Part shown: piece after piece, positions 33,507 through 42,129 of the stretch
Numbering within the stretch: position 1 is the stretch's first letter
Layout of the letters: every line of letters begins with the position of its first letter
Assembly: GCA_937873095.1 (NCBI GenBank)
Contig: CALMVI010000080.1
Span: forward strand, 42,711 to 106,710
Length of the DNA: 64,000 bases
Direction of reading: 5' to 3'
Source: an uncultured Acetobacteraceae bacterium
Lineage (GTDB): Bacteria > Pseudomonadota > Alphaproteobacteria > Acetobacterales > Acetobacteraceae
Notes under the pieces: model-generated
What the model was told of the DNA's origin: nothing
Seen by the model: the letters and a program-made list of their open reading frames with translations, nothing else
Databases searched by the model: none
Made by a program: the position numbers and the translations under genes

Positions 33507-35102
33507 CTATCCACCATCTTTCTGGAACGCCAGATCCTGATAGTCCCAGCTGAAATCGGCCAGCGGTGAGACAGCCTTCATCGTCGCGCCATACACCCTG
33601 CCGTTCCTGACGCTGAACGCCACGGTGGCGTTCTCGATCGTCGGATCGGTCCAGTTCGTGCGGAACGCGTTGCCCGAGACGGCGGAGAGTTCGCCTTCCA
33701 TGCCCGGCGAACGGTCGAAACGGATGCGCAGCCTGCCGTTCTGCGGCAGCGAGATCGTCATCGCGCCGTACCAGGGATCCCGGTAGGTGCCCGCGTAGTC
33801 CGCCGGTGCCAGCGATGGCCCGGCGCCGTTTTCGATGCGTGGGTTCGGCAACGCCTTGAGCAGGGCTTCGGCTTTCGCGATGGAGGCGTCCTGCGCGCGG
33901 CGGATGATGGCGATCCAGTCGGTGGGCGGCAGGCCCAGATAATGGTCCAGCAGGTGGAACATCACGGCGCGGCGTGCGCCCGCATCCTCGGAATTGATGT
34001 CCACCGCCAGGCCGACATGCGCGTCCGGGATGAGGTAGAGCATGGAGACGCCGCCCAGCACGCCGCCCGCATGTTCCACCAGCAGGTGGCCGTGGTACGA
34101 TTCGACGAACCAGCCGAGGGCGTAATCCTGCAGGTCCGGCCGCATCGCCTCCATGCCCGCGGGCAACGCCAGCTCGGTCCCGGGCACCACGACGACGGGG
34201 CTCCACATCTCGGCCGCCTGTTGCGCGCTGAAGATGCGCGTGCCGTCCGCCGCCCGCCCGCCGTCGAGCTGCAGCCGCATCCATTGCGCAAGGTCGGCAG
34301 CGCTGGCGTTGATGCCGCCGGCCGGCGCGGTCGCAACAGCATCGAGCCCCCTGGCAAGCACGCCTTGCGCACCCGTGCCGCGGATCGGGCCCGCGGTTCG
34401 GGCGTGCAGTGCCACGGCGTTGGCTGCGGCTGCGTCGTAGGTGGGATGGGCATCCCGCATGCCGGCGGGAGCCAGGACGTGCTCGGTGACGAAGGACTCC
34501 CAGCTTTGGCCCGACACCGTCTCGACCAGCAGACCGGCGACGACGTAGAGGATGTTGTCGTAGGCGAAGGACTCGCGGAAACCGGTGGCGGGCTTCAGGT
34601 AGCGCAGCGCGTGCAGCATGTCGGCGCGGCTGCGGTTGGTGCTGGGCAGGAACATCAGGTCGCCCTCGCCGAGGCCCAGGCCGCTGCGGTGGGTGAGCAG
34701 GTCGCGCACCGTCATCTGCGCCGTGGCGTAGGGATCGTACATCCGGAAGCCCGGCAGCCTGTCGACGACGCGGTCGTCCCACGAGAGCTTGTGCTGATCG
34801 ACCAGGATGGCCAGGCAGGCGGCGGTAAACGCTTTCGTCTCCGAGCCGATCGGGAACGCGGTGTGCTCGTCCACCGGCTTGCCGGACCGGATGTCGCGCA
34901 CGCCGAACCCGCGGGCGAGCGTGGTCTTGCCGTCCTCGACGATGGCGACCGACATGCCCGGTGCACCGAAGGTCTGCATCGCCTGCGCCACGTAGCGATC
35001 GATGTCACCCGGCGGCGCCGCTTCAGCATGTGGCGCGAACCCGCAGGCGGCGGCGGATGCCAGCAGGACCAGGACGCGAGCGACGGACGGATCATGTTGC
35101 AT
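33507..35102 (-). CDS. Exported serine hydrolase (beta-lactamase-like), DUF3471-type C-terminus
   Basis: Second penicillin-binding-like serine hydrolase (531 residues), with a signal peptide (RVLVLLASAAACGFAPHAEAA). The catalytic motifs are SETK (Ser87, Lys90), YDN (181-183) and HAGG (from 344). After the hydrolase domain there is a beta-rich tail of about 130 residues (PADYAGTYRDPWYGAMTISL) of the kind annotated DUF3471. Start 35102 is the first position that gives a signal peptide; the frame stays open far upstream, but antisense to carA. It is convergent with the dgc operon and may act on the same peptides outside the inner membrane. Confidence 0.83.
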   Translation of the reverse strand: MQHDPSVARVLVLLASAAACGFAPHAEAAPPGDIDRYVAQAMQTFGAPGMSVAIVEDGKTTLARGFGVRDIRSGKPVDEHTAFPIGSETKAFTAACLAILVDQHKLSWDDRVVDRLPGFRMYDPYATAQMTVRDLLTHRSGLGLGEGDLMFLPSTNRSRADMLHALRYLKPATGFRESFAYDNILYVVAGLLVETVSGQSWESFVTEHVLAPAGMRDAHPTYDAAAANAVALHARTAGPIRGTGAQGVLARGLDAVATAPAGGINASAADLAQWMRLQLDGGRAADGTRIFSAQQAAEMWSPVVVVPGTELALPAGMEAMRPDLQDYALGWFVESYHGHLLVEHAGGVLGGVSMLYLIPDAHVGLAVDINSEDAGARRAVMFHLLDHYLGLPPTDWIAIIRRAQDASIAKAEALLKALPNPRIENGAGPSLAPADYAGTYRDPWYGAMTISLPQNGRLRIRFDRSPGMEGELSAVSGNAFRTNWTDPTIENATVAFSVRNGRVYGATMKAVSPLADFSWDYQDLAFQKDGG

Positions 35103-35276
35103 GAGGCAGTATTCTGCCCAGGGAGAAAACGTCAAGCCGATCCGGCGCGTAAAGTCCCGCACCGGCGCATTTGGGCCGAACCAGGCAATTTGCTTTGCCG
35201 CACCGCCTTGGGAACTCCGTTCGGGGTCGCAGAATTGAGTATTGCTCCGGGAAATTCGTTCCCATATGGCTGGCCC

Positions 35277-36629
35277 ATGGCGATGCTTGTGGACGAGGTC
35301 ATCGACCGGCTCGGCGGGCAGGATGCGGCGGCCCGGCTGACCGGCGTCGGCGTGGAGGCGGTGCGCAAGTGGCGCCAGGCCCGCGCGGTGCCGCCCAGGC
35401 ACTGGGCGGCTGTCATCGCGGCAACCGGGCTGACCATGGCCGACCTGCAGGGGGACGCGCCGGCGGCCGATGTGCCGCCTGGCGCCACCGCCTGCCTGGT
35501 GCTGGCCGACGGCACGGTCCTGTGGGGACGCGGCTTTGGCGCCCGCACCGATGCGGCCGCGCCGGCGGTGGGGGAGCTGTGCTTCAACACCGGCATGACC
35601 GGCTACCAGGAGACGCTGACCGACCCGTCTTACGCCGGCCAGATCATCGCCTTCACCTTCCCGCATATCGGCAACGTCGGCGCCAACCCGGCCGACAGTG
35701 AGGCCGCGACGGTTGCCGCACGCGGCCTGGTCACGCGCGAGGACGTGACCGAGCCGTCCAACTGGCGCGCCGCCCAAAGCCTGGACGGCTGGATGCGCGC
35801 CCGGTCCATACCGGGCCTGGCGGGCGTGGACACGCGTGCCCTGACGATACGCATACGCGACGGCGGCCCGCCGCATGGGGTGCTGAGCTTTCCAGCAGAC
35901 GGACGGTTCGACCTGGCCGCGCTGCAGGCGCACGCGGCGGCCTGGCCGGGGCTGGACGGCATGGATCTGGCGCGCGAGGTGAGCTGCACGCAGAGCTTCG
36001 CGTGGGACGAAGGCGTGTGGGCCTGGCCGGACGGTTTTGCCCGGCAGACGGCGCCCGCCCACCACGTGGTCGCCGTCGATTACGGCGCCAAGCGCAACAT
36101 CTTCCGCAGTCTGGCCTCCGCCGGCTGCCGCCTGACCGTCGTTCCTGCCGCCAGCACGTCCGAGGACATCCTGCGCCACCGCCCGGACGGCGTGTTCCTC
36201 AGCAACGGCCCAGGCGACCCGGCGGCGACAGGACGCTACGCCGTGCCGGCCATACAGGGCGTGCTGGCCGCAGGGGTTCCGGTGTTCGGCATCTGCCTCG
36301 GCCACCAGCTGCTAGCCCTGGCGCTGGGTGCCAGAACCTACAAGCTCGAGCGCGGGCATCACGGCGCCAACCAGCCGGTGCGCGACCTCGCCACCGGCCG
36401 GGTGGAGATCACCTCGCAGAACCACGGCTTCGCCGTCGACGACGCCTCCCTGCCGGACGGCGTGCGCGTCACCCATGTGAGCCTGTTCGACGGCAGCAAC
36501 GAGGGGATCGCGTGCGAGGCCAGGCGCGCGTTTTCGGTGCAGTACCATCCCGAAGCCAGCCCGGGCCCGAGCGACAGCGCGCATCTGTTCGGTCGCTTCA
36601 CCGCGCTGATGGCGTCGTCGCGCGGGTAG
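35277..36629 (+). CDS. carA: Carbamoyl-phosphate synthase small subunit with extra N-terminal HTH-like domain
   Basis: Glutamine-hydrolysing subunit that delivers ammonia to CarB for arginine and pyrimidine synthesis. The class I amidotransferase domain shows Cys340 in GICLGHQ and His424/Glu426 in QYHPEA. The CarA-specific N-terminal domain (CLVLADGTVLWGRGFG, FNTGMTGYQETLTDPSY) begins only at about residue 73. In front of it are about 60 residues (VDEVIDRLGGQDAAARLTGV then VEAVRKWRQARAVPPRHWAAV) that look like a small helix-turn-helix domain, making the protein about 450 residues instead of about 385. An ATG at 35283 is also possible. carB is not in the window. A short GGGAA/TTCCC inverted repeat (35249-35263) lies before the start. 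Confidence 0.9.
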   Translation: MAMLVDEVIDRLGGQDAAARLTGVGVEAVRKWRQARAVPPRHWAAVIAATGLTMADLQGDAPAADVPPGATACLVLADGTVLWGRGFGARTDAAAPAVGELCFNTGMTGYQETLTDPSYAGQIIAFTFPHIGNVGANPADSEAATVAARGLVTREDVTEPSNWRAAQSLDGWMRARSIPGLAGVDTRALTIRIRDGGPPHGVLSFPADGRFDLAALQAHAAAWPGLDGMDLAREVSCTQSFAWDEGVWAWPDGFARQTAPAHHVVAVDYGAKRNIFRSLASAGCRLTVVPAASTSEDILRHRPDGVFLSNGPGDPAATGRYAVPAIQGVLAAGVPVFGICLGHQLLALALGARTYKLERGHHGANQPVRDLATGRVEITSQNHGFAVDDASLPDGVRVTHVSLFDGSNEGIACEARRAFSVQYHPEASPGPSDSAHLFGRFTALMASSRG

Positions 36630-36670
36630 GTGCTGCGCCAGCCGGCGTGACACATCGCCCTGGCGCGGTT

Positions 36671-36688
36671 TGTCAACTTGGGCTTACA
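36671..36688 (+). promoter_or_regulatory. TGT-N12-ACA motif upstream of crtI (PpsR/CrtJ-type site)
   Basis: TGT (36671-36673), exactly 12 bases, then ACA (36686-36688), nine bases before the crtI start codon. TGT-N12-ACA is the recognition motif of the PpsR/CrtJ repressors of photosynthesis and carotenoid genes. Only one copy is visible, whereas such repressors often bind paired sites. Confidence 0.45.
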
Positions 36689-36697
36689 GTCGCGTCG

Positions 36698-38215
36698 ATG
36701 ACCCATCTCGGCGCCCTTACCCCGGCCGACCGCCGTCCCCACGCCGTGGTGATCGGCAGCGGCTTCGGGGGGCTGGCGGCCGCGATCCGGCTGGGCGCGC
36801 GCGGGTATCGGGTGACGGTGCTGGAGCGTCTGGGCGAGCCGGGCGGGCGCGCCGCGGTGTTCAGGCAGGACGGGTTCACCTTCGATGCCGGGCCGACCAT
36901 CGTGACCGCGCCCTTCCTGCTGGAGGAGCTGTGGTCGCTGTGCGGCCGCCGCCTGGCCGACGACGTCGAGCTGCGGGCGATCGATCCGTTCTACCGCATA
37001 CGCTTCGACGACGGTGCGGTGTTCAACTACACCGGCGATCCCGACGCCATGCGGGCGGAGGTGGCACGGTTCTGCCCCGGCGACGTGGCGGGCTACGACG
37101 CCTTCATGCGCACCAGCGAGCGTATCTATCGCGTCGGGTTCGAGCAGTTGGGCGACGTGCCGTTCTCGTCCTGGACCGACATGGCGCGGCTGGTGCCGCA
37201 GCTGCTCCGGCTGGGCAGCCTGCGCAGCGTGCACGGCCTGGTGGGCAAACACATCGCCGACGAACGGCTGCGCACCGTGCTCAGCTTCCATCCGCTTCTG
37301 GTCGGCGGCAATCCGTTCGCCGCCAGCTCGATCTACAGCCTGATCTGCTTTCTGGAGCGGCGGTGGGGGGTGCATTTCGCCATGGGCGGCACCGGCGCGC
37401 TGGTGCGCGGCATGGCGGGCCTGATCGAGGGCCAGGGCGGCCGCCTGCGCTGCCATGCGGGGGTCGCCGAAATCCTCGTCGAGAACAGGGCCGCCTGCGG
37501 GGTGCGGCTGGAGAACGGGGAGACGGTGCTGGCCGACGCGGTGGTGTCCAACGCCTGTTCGGCCTTCACCTATGGCCGCCTGCTGCCGGCCAGGCACCGC
37601 CGGCGCTGGACCGACAAGCGGATCGCGCGCGGGCGCTACTCGATGAGCCTGTTCGTCTGGTATTTCGGCACGCGCCGCCGCTACGAGGATGTGGCGCACC
37701 ACACCATCCTGCTCGGGCCGCGGTATCGCGGTCTGCTGCACGACATCTTCGCGCGCCACCATCTGGCGGACGATTTCAGCCTCTACCTGCACCGGCCGAC
37801 GGCGACCGACCCGTCTCTGGCACCGCCAGGATGCGACGCGTTCTACGTGCTGTCCCCTGTGCCGCACCTGGACAGCGGCACGGATTGGCGCGCGGCCGCC
37901 GAACCGTACCGCCGCAGGATCGCGCGCGCCCTGTCCGACAGCCTGTTGCCTGGGCTCGAGGATACGGTCGTCTCGTCGCTGATGCTGACGCCGCAGGACT
38001 TCCAGGACCGGCTGCTGTCCTACAGGGGCGCCGCGTTCGGGCTGGAGCCGCTGCTGACGCAGAGCGCCTGGTTCCGGCCGCATAACGAGAGCGAGGAGGT
38101 CGAACGCCTCTATCTGGTCGGCGCGGGCACGCATCCCGGCGCGGGGCTGCCAGGCGTCCTGTCTTCCGCGCGTGTTCTGGACAAGGTCGTGCCCGATGCC
38201 CGTGTCTTCGCCTGA
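36698..38215 (+). CDS. crtI: Phytoene desaturase (CrtI family)
   Basis: FAD-dependent carotenoid desaturase of 505 residues. The N-terminal dinucleotide motif is VVIGSGFGGLAAAIRL (GxGxxG at 20-25), followed by the family-typical EPGGRAAVFRQDGFTFDAGPT. The C-terminal bacterial phytoene-dehydrogenase signature LYLVGAGTHPGAGLPGVL is intact. It converts phytoene through stepwise desaturation at the membrane; the number of steps cannot be read here. The ATG at 36698 is chosen because upstream frame extension lies inside carA. It overlaps crtB by 20 bases, forming a crtI-crtB unit. No other crt or bch genes are in view. Confidence 0.9.
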   Translation: MTHLGALTPADRRPHAVVIGSGFGGLAAAIRLGARGYRVTVLERLGEPGGRAAVFRQDGFTFDAGPTIVTAPFLLEELWSLCGRRLADDVELRAIDPFYRIRFDDGAVFNYTGDPDAMRAEVARFCPGDVAGYDAFMRTSERIYRVGFEQLGDVPFSSWTDMARLVPQLLRLGSLRSVHGLVGKHIADERLRTVLSFHPLLVGGNPFAASSIYSLICFLERRWGVHFAMGGTGALVRGMAGLIEGQGGRLRCHAGVAEILVENRAACGVRLENGETVLADAVVSNACSAFTYGRLLPARHRRRWTDKRIARGRYSMSLFVWYFGTRRRYEDVAHHTILLGPRYRGLLHDIFARHHLADDFSLYLHRPTATDPSLAPPGCDAFYVLSPVPHLDSGTDWRAAAEPYRRRIARALSDSLLPGLEDTVVSSLMLTPQDFQDRLLSYRGAAFGLEPLLTQSAWFRPHNESEEVERLYLVGAGTHPGAGLPGVLSSARVLDKVVPDARVFA

Positions 38216-39200
38216 CGCCGACCTGGCCGCGTGCCGCGCGCTGATGCGCGGCGGATCGAAGACGTTCTTCGCCGCGTCCCGCCTGCTGCCCAGGCGGATC
38301 GTCGAACCGGCCGCGGCACTCTACGCCTTCTGCAGGCTGGCCGACGACGCGATCGACCACGGCACCGCCAAGCAGGACGCGCTGGCGGGGCTGCGCTCCA
38401 GACTGGACCGCGCCTATGCCGGCCTGCCCTGCGCCCATCCGGCCGACCGTGCCTTCGCGGCCGCGGTCGCGCGGCACGGCGTGCCGCAGACCCTGCCGCT
38501 GGCGCTGCTGGACGGCTTCGCCTGGGACGCAGAGGGAAGGCAATACGAGACGCTGGACGAGCTGCTGGACTACGCAGCACGGGTGGCCGGCAGCGTCGGC
38601 GCGATGATGGCGGTGCTGATGGGCGCGCGCACGCCGGACGCGCTGGCACGCGCCTGCGACCTCGGGGTCGCGATGCAGCTCACCAACATTGCGCGCGATG
38701 TGGGCGAGGACGCGCGCGCCGGGCGATTGTACCTGCCGCTGGCCTGGCTGCGGGAGGCTGGGGTGGACGCGCGCGCGTTCCTGGCCAGGCCGCGATGCGA
38801 CGCAGCCCTGGCCGGCGCCGTCGCCCGGCTGCTGCGGGAGGCGGACGCGCTGTACAGGCGGGCGGCGGGCGGCGTGCCGCTGCTGCCGGCCGGCTGCCGG
38901 CCGGGCATCCGTGCGGCGGGGCTGATCTACGCCGAAATCGGCCAGACGATCGCCCGTGGCGGGTTCGATTCCGTCGGCGCTCGGGCGCGGGTCGGCGGCG
39001 GACGCAAGGCGGCGCTGCTGCTGCGCAGCCTCGCCGCGGCCCTGCCGAGGACCGGGACGACGCCGGCGCCGGCGCTGCCCGCCTGCCGCTATCTGGTGGA
39101 CGCGGCGAGCGCGCCACGCCGGGCCGTCACGACCGGGCGGGTGGACTGGGTGTTCGACCTGTTCGAACGCCTGCACCGCGAGCAGTGGGAGATTTCATGA
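38196..39200 (+). CDS. crtB: Phytoene synthase (CrtB, squalene/phytoene synthase family)
   Basis: Prenyltransferase of 334 residues that condenses two geranylgeranyl diphosphates to phytoene. Both aspartate-rich metal-binding motifs are present: DDAID (50-54) and DVGED (168-172, within NIARDVGEDARAGRLYLP). The start at 38196 overlaps the 3' end of crtI, and the pairing with a desaturase supports phytoene rather than squalene as product. The C-terminal end overlaps a short in-frame ATGA and then the convergent mutL. Confidence 0.9.
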   Translation: MPVSSPDADLAACRALMRGGSKTFFAASRLLPRRIVEPAAALYAFCRLADDAIDHGTAKQDALAGLRSRLDRAYAGLPCAHPADRAFAAAVARHGVPQTLPLALLDGFAWDAEGRQYETLDELLDYAARVAGSVGAMMAVLMGARTPDALARACDLGVAMQLTNIARDVGEDARAGRLYLPLAWLREAGVDARAFLARPRCDAALAGAVARLLREADALYRRAAGGVPLLPAGCRPGIRAAGLIYAEIGQTIARGGFDSVGARARVGGGRKAALLLRSLAAALPRTGTTPAPALPACRYLVDAASAPRRAVTTGRVDWVFDLFERLHREQWEIS

Positions 39201-39287
39201 CGGTGGCGCGACGGGAATGGATGGTCGTCGAGCTGGTGGTGCTCAACCCGGCGGGGCCGCGCTGCGGACCCGGCGGGGCGCAGCGGT

Positions 39288-40994
39288 TCAGCGGCGGCCG
39301 AACAGGCGTTCGATCTCGGCCTGGCTGAGGCGGATGAAGGTGGGGCGGCCGTGGCTGCAGGTGGCGGCGCGCGGCGTCGCTTCCATGCGGCGCAGCAGGG
39401 CGTCCATCTGCTCCGTCGTCAGGCGCCGGCCGGCGCGTATGCTGCCGTGGCAGGCCATGCGGGCCACCACCGCGTCGAGACGCTGCTCCAGCGCGCCGCT
39501 CTCGCCGCACTCGGCCAGCTCGTCGGCCACGTCGCGCACCAGCCCGTAAGGGTCGGCCGCACCGAGTGCCGCGGGCAGCGCGCGCACCAGCACCGCGCCG
39601 GGGCCGAACGCCTCCACCTCCAGCCCCAGCCGGGCGAGGCTGGGCGCCGCCTCGGCCAGGGCCGCGGCCTGGGCGGCCGGCAAATCCACCACCGCGGGCA
39701 CCAGCAGGGGCTGTCCGGCGACCCCGCCCGCCATACGATCGCGCAACGCCTCGTGGGTCAGCCGCTCATGGGCGGCGTGCTGGTCCACCAGCACCATGGC
39801 GCGGTCGGCGGTGGCGGCGACGATGTAGGTGTCGAACAGCTGGGCGACGGCCGCGCCGAGCGGGTGCGCCGGATCCGGCGCGGCCGAGGCGGACCCGCGC
39901 GCCGAGGGGGCCGCGCCGAAGCCGAGCTGGGCCTCGGCCAGGCCTGGCGGTGCTGGCTGGGACGAGACGGGGGCCACCAGGTGCAGCGAGGGCCGCAGGG
40001 CGGTGCGCGGCGCCGCACCGGCGCCGGCCGACAGGGCGCGGCGCAGGCTGGAAATGACGAAGCCGCGCACCGCCTCTGGGTCGCGGAAGCGCAGCTCGGT
40101 CTTGCCAGGGTGCACGTTCACGTCCAGCTCGTCCGGCGGCAGGGTGAGCCAGAGCGCCACCACAGGGTGCCGCCCCGCGGCGATCACGTCACGATAGGCG
40201 ACCCTGACCGCCAGGCGCAGCACCGGGTCGGTCACCGGCCGGCCGTTGACCACGAGCGACTGGCCGGAATTGGTGGCCCTGCCGACCATCGGCGCGCAGG
40301 CGAACCCGGACAGCGCCATGCCGGCGCGCTCGGCCTCCAGCGGCAGCATCGCGGCCGCCGCGTCCTGGCCCAGCAGGGCGGCGCAGCGGGCGGCGCGGTC
40401 CTGGCCAGGCAGGTCGTAGAGCGCGCGCCCGTCCATGGTCAGGCGGAACGCGACCCCCGGCGCGGCCAGCCCAAGCCTGGCCAGCGCGGCCGCGGCGTGG
40501 TCCGCCTCCCGGCCCGGGCTGCGCAGGAACTTGCGGCGCGCAGGGGTGGCATAGAACAGATCCTCCACCGTCACCCGCGTGCCGGGCGACCCCGGTGCGG
40601 GGGCGACGGGGGAGACCACGCCGCCGGCGACCGCGATCCTGTGGGCGTGCGGGCTGCCTGGCGGGCGGGAGACGATGGTCAGCCGGCCGGCGGCGCCGAT
40701 GCTGGGCAGCGCCTCGCCGCGGAAGCCCAGCGTCGCGATGCGCACCAGGTCGCAATCGGCGAGTTTCGAGGTGCAGTGGCGCTGCACCGCCAGCGCCAGG
40801 CAGGCGGCCGACATGCCGTGGCCGTCATCGGCCACCTCGATGCGCTCGATGCCGCCGCCGGCCAGGGCGACCGCGATCCTTGTGGCGCCGGCGTCGAGCG
40901 CGTTCTCCACCAGCTCCTTGACCGCTGCGGCCGGCCGCTCGATCACCTCGCCGGCGGCGATGCGGTTGACCAGCAGCTCTGGCAGCTGCCGCAC
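39288..40994 (-). CDS. mutL: DNA mismatch repair protein MutL
   Basis: GHKL ATPase of mismatch repair (568 residues) that couples MutS recognition to strand cleavage. The N-terminus has the invariant LPELLVNRIAAGEV, ELVENALDAG and DDGHGM motifs. The C-terminal domain carries the metal-binding endonuclease motif DQHA-x2-E-x4-E (404-415), so this MutL should nick DNA itself, as expected in bacteria lacking MutH. The Ser/Pro-rich linker lies at about 325-385. It lies 88 bases downstream of a methyltransferase gene on the same strand. Confidence 0.96.
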   Translation of the reverse strand: MRQLPELLVNRIAAGEVIERPAAAVKELVENALDAGATRIAVALAGGGIERIEVADDGHGMSAACLALAVQRHCTSKLADCDLVRIATLGFRGEALPSIGAAGRLTIVSRPPGSPHAHRIAVAGGVVSPVAPAPGSPGTRVTVEDLFYATPARRKFLRSPGREADHAAAALARLGLAAPGVAFRLTMDGRALYDLPGQDRAARCAALLGQDAAAAMLPLEAERAGMALSGFACAPMVGRATNSGQSLVVNGRPVTDPVLRLAVRVAYRDVIAAGRHPVVALWLTLPPDELDVNVHPGKTELRFRDPEAVRGFVISSLRRALSAGAGAAPRTALRPSLHLVAPVSSQPAPPGLAEAQLGFGAAPSARGSASAAPDPAHPLGAAVAQLFDTYIVAATADRAMVLVDQHAAHERLTHEALRDRMAGGVAGQPLLVPAVVDLPAAQAAALAEAAPSLARLGLEVEAFGPGAVLVRALPAALGAADPYGLVRDVADELAECGESGALEQRLDAVVARMACHGSIRAGRRLTTEQMDALLRRMEATPRAATCSHGRPTFIRLSQAEIERLFGRR

Positions 40995-41082
40995 GGGGGC
41001 GCCTGCCTGGGCGATTCGGGGCCCGGGGTCATGGTGGACGAAAGTGTAGGGGCGGGCCGGGCGCGGTGTCGACGGTTATGCA

Positions 41083-42111
41083 TCAGGGCCGCAGATCCTC
41101 GCGCAGCGTCTTGTCGGCGCGGCGGCGGAGGTGGACGGTGAACTCGTCCTGCAGCGGGGTCGACCCCAGCCGAAGCAGCTCGAAGCCGAGCAGCCCGCAA
41201 TGGTCGAGGTCGGCCAGCAGCCCGGCCATCGAATCGGGCGTGAAGGTGTTGCAGTGCTGGTCCACGTACAGCCCGGTCTTGCGCGAGTGGTTGGCCTTGT
41301 GAAAGGCGTGGAACGTCTGGTCCCGCACATCGGCGCCGTGATGCAGCGCGCTGCCGATCATGGCGTCGATGATCTGGCGCGGGCTGGGGCGGACCAGGCG
41401 GCTGAAATACGCGTCGACCAGCTCGGCCATCGAGCTGAGCCGGCGCCGGCTGTCGAAGATGCGTTCGGCATGCGGCACCGCCAGGGCGAGCACGGCGCCG
41501 TCCTCGAGCACGGACCACAGCTGCCACAGCCAGCCGACCATGTCGGGCACGTGCTCGACGACGTGGGAGGCGACCGCGTAGCCGAAGCGCCGCCCGCCTG
41601 TGGCCGCCGCGTAGCTGCCCTCGCCCACCACGAAGTCGGGCTCGACCAGGGCCGCCTCGATCACGCCGTGGCCCCTGTAGCGGGGGACGAGGTCGGCGCG
41701 GCTGGCCTGGTCGAGATAGGCGACGGGGAAGCGCGCCTTCGGGATCAGCGGCCGGTCTAGCGCGCCCACCTCCAGCCCGCGGCTCGTGGCGGGGTCGATG
41801 AAACGCGTCAGCTCGGCGATGCGGCCGGCCACCGCCTGGTCCAGCCGAGCGGCCTGCGTGCTGCCGTCAGGGCCGCGCACAGCGACCACGTCGTCGAGCC
41901 AGAGCGGCCGCGGCAGATGGGCGGTGAAGCCGTGCCCGCCGACGATGCCGGCTTCGGCCAGGTCGCCGCGCGGCACGTCCGGCACGACGGTGGCGACCGG
42001 GCCGTCATTGACCAGCACCGTCAGCGCAGGCGCGGTGGACCATCCGCTCAGCTGGTGCTGCGTGCAGGCATCGATGCAGTGGCGGGTGGCGGCACCCCCT
42101 GGCATCGCCAT
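41083..42111 (-). CDS. Class I SAM-dependent methyltransferase with N-terminal accessory domain
   Basis: A protein of 342 residues. An N-terminal segment of about 90 residues (LTVLVNDGPVATVVPDVPRG, GGHGFTAHLP) resembles the small beta domain attached to many sugar- and polysaccharide-modifying enzymes. The methyltransferase part begins with motif I GLEVGALDRPLIPK (112-125) and contains ASHVVEHVPD, the usual post-I/motif-II region. A substrate in cell-surface glycan synthesis is possible but unproven. It is 18 bases downstream of bamF in the ribF-ileS-lspA-bamF row, an unusual place for such a gene. Confidence 0.75.
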   Translation of the reverse strand: MAMPGGAATRHCIDACTQHQLSGWSTAPALTVLVNDGPVATVVPDVPRGDLAEAGIVGGHGFTAHLPRPLWLDDVVAVRGPDGSTQAARLDQAVAGRIAELTRFIDPATSRGLEVGALDRPLIPKARFPVAYLDQASRADLVPRYRGHGVIEAALVEPDFVVGEGSYAAATGGRRFGYAVASHVVEHVPDMVGWLWQLWSVLEDGAVLALAVPHAERIFDSRRRLSSMAELVDAYFSRLVRPSPRQIIDAMIGSALHHGADVRDQTFHAFHKANHSRKTGLYVDQHCNTFTPDSMAGLLADLDHCGLLGFELLRLGSTPLQDEFTVHLRRRADKTLREDLRP

Positions 42112-42129
42112 GGACCGCCGCGCGACGGG

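Noticed and set aside
35103..36305. N-terminal extension of the serine hydrolase across carA
   Set aside because: The extension is antisense to carA and Arg/His-rich; a signal peptide begins at 35102.
36002..36697. N-terminal extension of crtI into carA
   Set aside because: CarA coding is certain there, and CrtI proteins begin close to the FAD motif; ATG 36698 is adequate.
39197..39328. A 43-residue frame starting at an ATGA overlap with crtB
   Set aside because: It runs into the 3' end of mutL, has no recognisable features and ends in Gly/Arg-rich residues typical of chance frames.
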